NCBI GenBank assembly: GCA_009193035.1
Contig: SWDT01000154.1
Location: forward strand, 124,001 to 188,000
Length of the DNA stretch: 64,000 bases
Reading direction: 5' to 3'
DNA from: Halicephalobus mephisto
Taxonomy: Eukaryota > Nematoda > Chromadorea > Rhabditida > Panagrolaimidae
Shown: positions 1-9,780 of the stretch, piece by piece
Layout: each line of letters opens with the position of its first letter
Position numbering within the stretch: position 1 is the first letter of the stretch
Notes under the pieces: model-generated
Told to the model about the DNA's origin: nothing
The model's database searches: none
The model's input: the letters and a program-made list of their open reading frames with translations, nothing else
Position numbers and translations under genes: made by a program

Positions 1-3000
1 CCTGGGAACTTTATGATGGTTGGAAGTACTGGAGCTGGAGGTTCAGTTCAGATGGGGGGAGATTCGCCGATGAATGCAAACTTTAATAATGTTGGACCGC
101 AAATGACATCAACACCGAACTTTGGGCAAAGTCCTCCATTGAATAGGAATTTGATGGTGAATCCTCTTGTTTCTAATGGTTTTCCTGGACCGGGTTTGAC
201 AGATAATACGTTTAATTCTTTAATGTTTGGAGTTCCGGATGGCAAACAGGCGTTGAAGAAGCTTCAGAAGGCTATTGGGTATATTTTTGCAGCGTTATTG
301 AGAGACACAACTTTTGATCTTCATTTTGATACGGTATTTGATTCATGTCCTCTTTGTTCGTGTCATGAAAGTATTAGAACGACGGAATATGGGGTTTATT
401 TGTCGATTCCATCTGATGCTAAAGCTATTGATATAATGCAAAAGAAAACATCGGAAAATCCAATGTCATCGGCATTTGCAAGTTGTTTCAGTGGATTTTT
501 GGTTAAAGATCCGACAAATAGATGTGTATGCGCTTTTAGTGCTGTTAGACATCGGTATTTGTGTGATGCGGATACTAATCTTTTCGCTGATGATGTTAGA
601 GAAGCTACAGGAGCACCTGCTATGATTGAAAAATCTAAATCTGGATTAAAATGGTTTAATCCGTTAAAGCCAAATCATTGGCAAATGATGGATATGCTTC
701 GATGGTATACTCAAGGTCATGATATTGCAGAATACTTGAAATCAGAATATAATTACGGTGAAATATCGGATGTAGAATCGATAATATCAAGGAAGTATAA
801 GATAAGTGGTATTGATCAATGTGAATTGGAATTTATTGTTAGTACAGCAATTGATGCAGCAATGGATGATAAATCAGATAGAAATAGAAGTGAAGCTATA
901 TCATTGATTCATCCATGGGCAATTCAAGAAGCTAATGATATTAAATATCCATGTGATCAACAAAATAATGGAATCATGACAAATATGTTGCAAATTTTGG
1001 AAGATGTTGCACAAGTTATTAGATCTACTCCTGCATCAACGGCAAATATTGTTGAAGGTCCACTCACATGGAAATCATTGCATAGGAAAGCAACGAAAAT
1101 ATTTAAAGCAACAGCTCCTGATGTTGAAGATGACACACATGAGGCAGAACCTATTCCAAATGTTCTTTTAGGAAACGACAGAGAAATGGTTATGACTTTG
1201 CCGACAGCGTTATGGACGTGGGAAAGAGCTGGATTTGCTCCATATAGTTGGCAAAAGAATGTTCTTTACATGGCAGTAGTTCCTGATCAGAGTATTGCTG
1301 CGGAAAAATGTAAAATTTTCTTGGAAGATCTTGGAATTGCTTATGAGAAATTGAGACTTGGGAGACATCTGATATTACCTTCTCAACCGTCTGATCCTAT
1401 GGGGAATGGAGTGGCTGCAGATTCTCTGATTAGAGTGCCATTTAATGGAGTTGATATGCTTAACTCGGATAACAAGATTCAGCCGAAAAAACCGTTTTTG
1501 AAAAGACTGGATTCTTATGTGAAGTATTACACGATGACCATAAAGAAGTTCCTTCAAGAAAATAATGCTATTTTTGAGAGAAAAGTATACCATGAAGCTG
1601 TTTATAGAGATTACTACGGAGAACATCATACTTCTGCTGTTTCATCAGATGGAATATCTTCTCAACAACAAACTCAACTTCCTTCTGTTGGAGTGACATC
1701 TGTAGATGGGAATATGAGTGATTTTAATGGATTTAATCAACAGCAAAATAATGGATTATATATTCCTCCCGTAATTAATCTGGCAGGTGATATGAATAAG
1801 ATTATTGATGATCACAAGGCGGAAGTTAAAATTGCGCAATCAGAAGATCCAATGGCTGCTGTTTCTATTTCTTCGTCCGTGGAAGGCATGTGTACTCAAG
1901 ATGAGTCTAATTTGAACCTACCACATATGTTAGTGATTTACGTTATTAATCCATTTACTTTTGGGTTAAGTAATGCTAGATCGAAGTATGCGAAAACGGC
2001 TTTTCTTACAATGATGAAATCATTCAACAGGATTTTGAATGATATTGATATCTACAAAAGGCCGAGGATTCAATTTGAGATTGTGGATTTGCAGACTGTT
2101 TTTGACTATTCTGCATATTGTTGTAACTCCATTGGAGATGCTATTATGCCAATCGTTCCTGGATTTGATCTCCCTACTTCTTATGATGTCCTGAGGGAAT
2201 TGGCCTTTACTGTTTACGGTCAACCAAGACAGGCTTCAGCTGATTGCGTGAGGGATATTATTGCTAAAACTATGACGAGATTTGGTCCTGCTTCTCAGAT
2301 CCATGAGATTTTGGATGCTATGCAAAGAGAAGCGATTTTCTTCAAGATTCCAACAGCTCCATTTATTTTAGCTCCTTCAAAGTCTTCACATTTTGAGATT
2401 AATCAAAAAGGAAAGTTAATAGTTAAAAACCCAGAAGAAAAAGTTCTCTTTATTACTTATTGTCTTGTGGGAGACGAGTTTTTGATTGTCTCGGCAACAG
2501 ATGATAGGGGAGAACTAAGGGACACTCATGCGTTGAGTATATCTCGTCCTACCACCATTCCACCGAATCAGAATAACAGAACAAGCAATGTTTCTCTTGT
2601 TGGAGATGCAATTGCCAGATTATGGGCGTATATTCAAGGCTTGATGTCTCAGGATACCAAAAATTGGAGATTGGTTATTGGAAGATTCGGGAAAATGGGA
2701 CATGGAGAATTTAAGGCATGGACAGGAGTTTTGACAAAGAAAAATCTTCAAGCTTATAATATGATGTTAAAGGGAAAAGAAAAAGAATTAATGACTCCAG
2801 CACCATCATCAGCAGGATTACAGGGACATTTGAATAGTTTGTCTGGAAATTGCAAACCTTGTACACTGAATCCGAGTTATGTGGAAACTCCAGCTCTTAT
2901 TGCGGCTTGTTTGATATCTACAGAAGCTGAGCCGTATTTGAGAATTATGTTGGATGCTTTGAAAAATGAAAAAGCTTCGAAATTACCCCTAAATGATCAT

Positions 3001-3722
3001 TCGGTTACTCATATTCTTGTGTTTCCCACTAGTCCTTGTTTAATGGTGAGTTGGTTTTTCAACGTATTTTTTGAAACGGTAATTTTAGAATGATGCTGGT
3101 GGAGATCAAGGAATGGCAGAAGACGGTATGGATGATGCCTTTGGTGATATGATGTTGATGGGTGGTGTGGATGCTGGGGTTAATGATGATGAAATAGAAG
3201 GGTTAGACATTAATTTTGATCTTGGGACAGAAACGAGTAATATTGCAAATCAACCTGTGGCTGTTGGGTATATGATTTCAACAGCTCCGGCTACAAATGT
3301 CCCTGAGTGGTTCTGGGCTACATGTCCTCCTGCAAAGAATCAAACTCCAGTCCATTTGAAGAGTGCTTTACATATTTCTGTTGCTCATATTCAACAAAAT
3401 GATGATTTGATGAGTGGAAGTGTGGATACTCATGCTTTGGATTCTGTCGCTTCCGATGTCGTTTTGAAGTAAGTTTTGGAATTACGAGTACTTAGTTTTC
3501 ATAGGATTTTGTATATGAATTTCGAAAGTTAATTTATATATGGGAGTCTGATCTTAGAAACTGGGATTTATTAAATTTGTTTTTAGATTCATTCTCCAAA
3601 CTTACAACGAACTTTCTTGGCTAAATATTGACATGATAACAGGACAACGAAGATCCTGCCTCCCCATCCACATTCAGAATCTCCTACAACTCTACAATGG
3701 AATAAACGAGCTGTCGAATTAA
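1..3722 (+). CDS. let-19: Mediator complex subunit 13 (LET-19/MED13), C-terminal part
   Basis: Subunit of the Cdk8 kinase module of Mediator, which represses or tunes RNA polymerase II transcription in the nucleus. The gene enters the window already open in frame 1, so its 5' end is missing. Exons: 1-3045, 3089-3468, 3587-3722 (TAA). The introns are 43 and 118 nt; joins are phase 0 and phase 2. The visible part is 1,186 aa, against well over 2,000 aa for the family. Evidence: the block starting [12 protein letters not shown], characteristic of the MED13 PIWI-like module, and a C-terminus ([11 protein letters not shown]..., then [17 protein letters not shown]) that closely matches the conserved end of animal MED13. 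The first ~70 residues are Gly/Asn/Pro-rich linker. A poly(A) signal AATAAA lies at 3989-3994. No damage is visible. Identity is near certain; the exact ends of the last exon rest on the family match. Confidence 0.95.
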
Positions 3723-4261
3723 CGGGTTCCCTAAACAATCTCTATTTGAACAATTCCCTCTCCCCCGTGCACCAACCCGGTCCAACTACATTTCATATTC
3801 CAAATCTCGGGCTCTGGAAAATCTACCAACATATTTTGTTTATTACTAAATATTTTCTGGGTTTATAGGCTTCATTGAAGCATTCGTCAAACGGGAACTA
3901 ATGATATTCGATTAGGAAATTTGTGTATTTTTACAAGTACCAAGTTTTTGCTGTACAGTGTACTTTGGGGAAAACAACTTCCTGAAGAAATAAAGCTGAT
4001 TCGTAAAACAAACGCGTGGTTTTAGGATTAGATGGGATTTTGGAATATTTGACAAAAGTTTTTTAGTTGAAATATTTTTATAGTTTATTTTGGATGTCCT
4101 GGTATGAGTACAGAATCAGGAGCAAAAACGGGATCTTAGTATTAGTAGTAGGAGGGAAAGGTGATGAACGTTGTATTCTTCATTCTTCTAATCCAGTACT
4201 TCTGGTGGTGTTCAGGGTAGTTGTATCGGAGATATCTTCAACATGATTTGTGGCATATATT
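3723..4261. other. MED13 3' UTR and intergenic DNA
   Basis: About 270 nt of probable 3' UTR ending after AATAAA at 3989-3994, then ordinary AT-rich spacer. I see no ORF or RNA gene in it. Confidence 0.6.
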
Positions 4262-4500
4262 TAGCTGTTCCTACTGTTAGCAATGAAAGCCTGTTTATCT
4301 CAACATAAGCATAGAACAAAAGAGGAAGGATCCTCGTTTGACCGAAGTCAAACTCGGACCAGTCTGAAGTTGGGATTTCTCAAAGACTGACTCTCTAACA
4401 CTTTAGTCTCACCTCCCAGGCGTCGGCTGACTGGACGGAGCTTTGGGTATTTTGTCTAGGCCGTTCCGGTTTAAGTCCGATCTTTGTGCCTACACAGTCT
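4262..4500 (+). repeat. GC-rich hairpin repeat, copy L (inverted partner at 33.2-33.5 kb)
   Basis: About 235 bp that recurs on the opposite strand at 33240-33475. The core at about 4376-4436 is identical between copies, while the flanks have diverged. It contains a 7-bp stem GTTTGAC/GTCAAAC closed by a CGAA tetraloop (about 4336-4353), a second stem AGACT/AGTCT around a 15-nt loop, and a third around GTCGGCTGAC. The sequence near 4469 (CCGGTTTAAGTCC) resembles a pol III B box. It could be a structured RNA gene or a short mobile element. No coding potential is seen. Confidence 0.6.
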
Positions 4501-4520
4501 TGGTAAATAGGTAGGGACCA

Positions 4521-4824
4521 CTGTTGTTGCACGACAACGCAAGACTTTATGTTTCGGAAATGACTATGCAGAAGTGAAGGATCTTGGAGTTGAGAGTCTC
4601 TCTCATCCGGCGTATTCCCCAGATCTTGTTCCTACCGATTATCACTTTTTCAGATGTCTAGATAAGTTTCTCCGCTAGGAAAAGTTTCCGTAAACAGCAA
4701 TGTTAAATCAGCTTTCGAAGAATTCGTCAACTCCAGAAGACCGCAATTCTATGTTGAAGGAATCAATGATCTTGTAAAGCGTTGGGAAAAATGCATAGCT
4801 GCTAATGGTTCTTACTTTGAATAA
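4521..4824 (+). pseudogene. degenerate mariner transposase (C-terminal fragment)
   Basis: Remnant of a Tc1/mariner DDE transposase, the enzyme that cuts and pastes mariner elements. In successive frames one can read LLHDNARL (second catalytic Asp), then HPAYSPDLVPTDYHFFR (third catalytic Asp), then the mariner C-terminus VEGINDLVKRWEKCIA ending in a TAA at 4822-4824. It is interrupted by at least two frameshifts and by in-frame stops after FLR and after KFP. The N-terminal half is missing. It is unrelated in detail to the mariner at 28.6 kb, so it is a different, older subfamily. It is not functional. Confidence 0.85.
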
Positions 4825-6280
4825 ATTGTACTTTTCATAAACTTGCAATAAATGATCAAAAGTTTTGGTCGAAAACCGACACAAAATATCGAATGACCTA
4901 ATAGTTATATAATCAAACGTATTCCATATTAATGATAGGAACGGCAATGACACCACAGATCTAGAGAAAGTATTGCTACTATTAGAAAAATTTTAACAAT
5001 TGTGTTGTTTTTGTATTTGATAGCGTAATTATTGTAATTTAGCTTAATTGCCCAAGCTTGAAAGTAAGTGTTCAAATTTTAGTCGGAGTGTTCCTTTATT
5101 CAAACCTCAAACTTGGGTAATTAAACAACATTATAAAAGATGCGATATAATGAAATTTAGAAACGAAAATGAAACAAGAATATCCTTTGAGGAGGATAAA
5201 AAATGTTTTTTTGTTTGTTCAGTACAATGGTCGCAGTCGGTTGATCAAACAGTTACCGTATTGTTTACAATAAGATTCGAAGTAAATCGAGATTCATGCC
5301 CTTTCACATAATTAAATTTTCCAAACCTTTCATAGATTATTTTGGAGTTAAAGTTGTCCAATCAATTAAACTAAAAAGTACATTCCCTCAATGTTTCCGT
5401 GGTGTATCTCACCAGTACGCTCTGCTTTCCCTTATCATTCACTTCTCAGTTGCGTGTTTATTCCATTTGTACGATTATGTCCGTTTTCATTGCATCAAAC
5501 ACTAATTCTGTATTTTCAAATTTCTAAAACAGTTGAAATTACGGAATCCAAGACGAGTGTTTTATGATTTTTCCAACAGCAAAAATATAAGCAAAAAGTG
5601 TTTTCCAAGATTAAATATTCTGAATTCGCCATTATGAAACTTTTTAACACAACATCCTTTAGAGCGTAGTTAATAATGGTATCTACTGCACATGTAGTAA
5701 AGGGATTTTTTAGTTGAGAATATTTTTCGTTAAGATAAAGATTATGCATTCCTACTGTATGAATCATCCTCGACTTTTCTTTTGCTTCATAATACTCAAG
5801 ATAAAAGATGAAGGGACTTTTTCTGGGCTGTTAATCGAATTTTTTAAATAAAAATTGCCAAAAGTACTACAAACTCCGAAAATATTTGGATTTCATGAGA
5901 TTGTCGGTGAAATCACAGTAGTAATAAATCTTGTAGAATTTCCCTTGCCATCTGTAATTAATTGGAATCTGGAAAGTTTAATTTATTAATCAAAGTAAAT
6001 AAACATCATTAAACTTTAATCCATGGATGTATTTCTTCAAAAACTAACGATACTGATGATAATAGTTCTTTTTAGAGACAATCTGTTTAGAGAATTGTTC
6101 TAGCTTCCTGTTTTGAATATGATTAATGCAATTTTTTAAAGCAACAAATGAAACGATATTATTCTTTTTATTATTATACGCATTTGATTTATTTATGCGT
6201 TTTAATTTAAAAAATCACCCAAAAATAACGAACAACAGTTGAAATAAAAAAAATTTGTATGGATCATCAGCGACAAGTTA
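4825..6280. other. intergenic DNA with SL1-like palindrome
   Basis: AT-rich spacer. ORFs of 60-90 codons at 5048-5505 and 5516-5767 have no start context, no splice partners and no recognisable motif, so I do not call them genes. The only structure I can support is the pair of inverted SL1-like sequences at 5042-5127. Confidence 0.5.
5042..5127 (-). ncRNA. SL1 spliced-leader-like sequences in inverted pair (candidate SL RNA gene or pseudogene)
   Basis: On the minus strand, 5127-5106 matches the conserved 22-nt nematode SL1 leader at 21 of 22 positions (core TAATTACCCAAGTTTGAG) and is followed at once by GT, as in a real SL RNA, where the donor follows the leader. About 45 nt further on, a second SL1-like sequence (17 of 22, core CTTAATTGCCCAAGCTTGA) lies on the plus strand at 5041-5062, also followed closely by a GTAAG donor. 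The pair forms a palindrome with about 43 nt between the arms. I do not see a convincing Sm site (A-U-rich then G) or the usual three-stem fold, and there is no 5S rRNA gene beside it. It may be a pseudogene or SL-derived repeat. Confidence 0.45.
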
Positions 6281-7648
6281 TCAATTATCTTTATCTGGTG
6301 GCATCATGTGATTCGACTGATCTATAGCTCTCTGACGGTTTCTAATATCATTTTCCCAATCAACAGTATTTTCGGAATCATTGCTTATAAAAATATTAGC
6401 GCAGCTTTCAAGAACTTCTTCCGATGATGGGTTTCGTTGGTTTTCATTATTGCTAAAATCTAAAATCTGTTAATTTCTACGATACGGAACCTGTGAACTA
6501 GACCTATTTCTGGAAGAGGTGGTCGGTATATTCTTTTTTTGTGCGACAGAAATGTTCGGTATATCTTGTTCAATGTTGTTGTCATTCTTATTAGACCGAA
6601 AAATCTTTATACTTTCACTTTGTTGCGAACTTTGATTTTTCAAATATGAATTCTTGCGTCTAGCCGATTTCGATGAAGAACGTGAATTAGATCTCTGCTT
6701 GGTACAATGCATTCCTAGTATAATACAGACACATGCAATAATAATAAAAGCAATAAGTGAAGCAATTATCAGACTCAACTTAATATAATGATCAGGAGTC
6801 CATAAATGTTGTTCTACCTTTGTTATTGAAATAATTGTAGTAGTTGGCTGTAATTTTTCTTGTGTAACTTTTTGTTTATTTGATTTCGCCTTTGGAAACA
6901 GAGAAATATTAAAGAATCGACCGTCAGCAGTTCCTTGAATCTCGTTTCCGTTGATCTCGATGCTCTCAATTGTTCCATTTGCTTCAAAGGGAATAGTTTC
7001 CCATAATATTTCTGAATAATTTATCGCAAAATCAGACTTGAGTATCTTGTTTTCTTTATTTACCGTAACAGCAATTACAGTATTTTCATCTCTCAAAAGG
7101 ACGTCAGACAAAGTCCAAGGCCCTATCGGAACTGCCAAAGTTGGATTCTTATTTTCTCTGATATCAATAAATCCAATGATTTTTTTATTTTTGCTTTTGA
7201 GGATCGTTTGGATTATTCCATTATATAAATTGGACTTTAATATGCTGTATTTATCAATTCCAAAGAAATATACCGGAAAGCCGTTGTTTTCTATTGTATA
7301 TTTATGCTGAAGCATCAATATTTTCCCGTTTTCAGCTTTGAAAAATATTTTCACCTGAAAAATCGTCTTTTAATTAATCCTTTGAAAATTCATACCGCTT
7401 TGTCATGCTCCATTTTATATCCCACATAACATATAGTTTCACATTCTAAGTCATTTTTAGAGATCAATTCGTAAGCTTCAGGTGAGAAACATCGATTGTC
7501 CTTCTCAATAGTTTCAAATTTAACTTTGCAATCTCGAGGTACTGAATAGGCTCCTAAAACCACTCGTTAAGTAGTAAAATTTACTAAGTAATATACCTTT
7601 AATAAGAATTATATAACAAAATAATAGAACATAATATCCACCACTCAT
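6281..7648 (-). CDS. predicted type I membrane protein, divergent neighbour of a receptor-like kinase
   Basis: Family not recognised. Exons on the minus strand: 7648-7597, 7553-7396, 7354-6504, 6452-6281; 410 aa. Splice phases fit; the last donor (GTCTAG at 6503) is weak, and if it is not used the protein ends at the stop at 6472-6470. The 57-codon last exon reads as clean coding sequence. The N-terminus is a signal peptide (MSGGYYVLLFCYIILIKG). Then comes a short Cys-containing ectodomain with six Cys in the second exon, a beta-rich region, one membrane segment (IASLIAFIIIACVCIILG, about residue 265-285) and a basic, Ser/Arg-rich cytoplasmic tail. Its ATG is 100 bp from the ATG of the kinase on the other strand, so the two probably share a promoter and may act in the same membrane pathway; that is inference. 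Confidence 0.7.
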
Positions 7649-7748
7649 TTCCAGAAAGAAAAATCTAAACTTAGTGAATGTTAATAGTGATAGCTAAATT
7701 TCCTTATCGCTTTTTTTCCTCAATCATTAGTGAGGAAACTCAATTCTA
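7649..7748. promoter_or_regulatory. 100-bp bidirectional promoter region
   Basis: The whole space between the start codons of the divergent membrane protein gene and the kinase gene. It is too short for two independent promoters. No clear TATA or paired factor sites are visible. Co-expression is inferred from geometry alone. Confidence 0.4.
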
Positions 7749-9167
7749 ATGGGTAGTAAGTTTTGCTATTTTTAATATAATTATAAATTTAAAATTATTT
7801 AGTGATTACGTGTCCAAGTAATAAGTATTTGAATATAACCATAAATAAATGCATCGACTGTCCCTCCCATTGTAATTCATGTGTGGGTCCATTGGCTAAT
7901 GACTGCTCTAGTTGTCGATTAGGCGACTACATGCTAGCTGATTCAGAAACTTCAGAAAGATTCAAATGCGTTCATTACTGTAATTCATTTTCAAAAGAAT
8001 TGAATGAAAAGAACTATAAATTCTGTCAGGTAGACTCTTCACTTACAGAGGTTTTTTCTCCTAAGAATTCCTCAAACGAGTTGTCTGTAAATTCTAATTC
8101 ATATGGATTTAATGCTGCAACTTATATATCTATTGGGCTTAGTATATTCACTTTAGTATTAATATGCATACTGTTAGTTGCATGTTGCTTTAAAAAGAAG
8201 AAAGAAAACTTGAGATCAAATAACCATGAATCACAGTCTCTTTATACCTATAAGAAAGAAGAGCTAAATAGCATTCCGCTTTCAGACTTTGATTGGGAAA
8301 ATCGAAAAAAAATTGGAAAAGGAAAATTCGGATGTGTTTCTCGATGTTTATACAGAAAAATTAACAAAGAAGTGGCAGTGAAAGAATTAATTAGAAACGA
8401 AAAAACTTACAATAGAAGATTTCATAAAGAATTGGCAGTTATGTCCGGATTGAGACACCCTAATGTGATCCGAATAATTGGTTATAACTATGCGGATAAT
8501 TTGTTGATCATTACTCCTTTGAGAAAGTCAGACCTAGCTACATATTTAATAAAATCAAACAATTTAGATAGAGGAAGTCTCGTTCGATTCTGCGTTGAAA
8601 TAGCAGATGCCATGATTTATCTTCATTCGAGGAATATTATTCACTGTGATTTGAAAGCGCAGAACATATTGCTCAAGAACGAATACACTGTTGAAGTGGC
8701 CGATTTCGGTCTAGCAACAACTATAGGGGAACAAGAAATAATTACCGGAACTGTTACCCACATGCCTCTAGAGTATCTATTAAAAGAAGTCAAGTTCCCC
8801 ACAAAAGAAGGTGACGTCTGGTCCTATGGGGTTACCGTTTGGGAGATCTTTGTCTTTTGTAAAGAACCACCTTATAGTGAAGAAAACATCACTTCACCAG
8901 GAAAAATGGCCGATACTCTCTTAAAAGGAATCAGACTTTCGAAACCTCTGCTTTTCAAAGATCTTCATCATTTATGGAGTGAAATTCTCAATTGTAATAT
9001 TATCTAACACAAAAGTAAATAAAATAAAAGTTTCAGGTTTTAGTAAAGATTCAACTATGAGGCCGAGTTTTAATCGGCTCTTCATTAAATTTGTAAAGAT
9101 GCTTCCAATTTACCATCCTCCTGTTGAGCCTCTACCTTATACTTCTTGCACTGATGATGGATTTTAA
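7749..9167 (+). CDS. receptor-like protein kinase with Cys-rich ectodomain
   Basis: Exons 7749-7755, 7803-8993, 9037-9167; 442 aa. The ectodomain has a furin-like/growth-factor-receptor Cys pattern (CIDCPSHCNSCVG, CSSCRLGDYM). One membrane segment lies at about 110-132, followed by a KKKK stop-transfer. The kinase domain starts near residue 165: glycine loop GKGKFGCV, VAVKEL lysine, alphaC Glu in FHKEL, catalytic loop HCDLKAQN, ADFGLA, PLE in place of APE, DVWSYGVTVWEIF. The last exon restores STMRPSF, the conserved helix-I Arg, which proves the final splice. HCD replaces HRD, so this is a non-RD kinase; catalytic Asp and Lys are present. Tyrosine versus Ser/Thr specificity cannot be settled (the loop looks TKL-like). 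The tiny first exon gives no signal peptide, which is odd for a receptor; an unseen upstream exon or truncation is possible. Poly(A) AATAAA at 9232. Confidence 0.85.
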
Positions 9168-9780
9168 TCATTACAAATTAACACTCCTAGTTCCGATCAT
9201 AATTTCGCTAATTTTTAGTACATTTTTGAACAATAAATCTAATGGCAGTAGAAATTTGTAATTATATTGAAAGCATTTCTTTTAATGTGTATAAAATCAA
9301 AAAATATTAATCACTACAGTATAATATATTTTGTTATTTATGATTAACGAAATCATTTTCCATCATCTGTTCGTAAAATTCATTTAACTGATTACATAAT
9401 TGAGAAAAGTTCGATATTTCTTTGCATATAATGTTTTGTTTGAATTTGAAAGTAGTCATAATTCGTGTGATAAACATTTATAAACTTATATAAAAAGCTT
9501 TCAAGTCAAAGTTTGGAGTTTTGCTGATAGTACTTGGCAGATTCATTCAAAAAGAGATTCTTTTATTGTGATGATCAATGTTCAATCATTTATATTGCCA
9601 GAAAATATATACAAGTTAGTGGATTAAATTCATTCTTTGAGTTGATATTTTTGATAAGTTATCAGTTTGTTAGGCTTGAGAAATTAAGGAATTCAGTTCA
9701 TTCAATCATTATTACTATCGATTGATTGCTCATTTATTCCATGATTAATTATAAAGTAGTTTTTCATTTTCTGTAATAAA
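9168..9780. other. intergenic DNA
   Basis: Kinase 3' UTR (AATAAA 9232-9237) followed by AT-rich spacer. The 63-codon ORF at 9534-9725 has no supporting features. Nothing else is seen. Confidence 0.5.
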
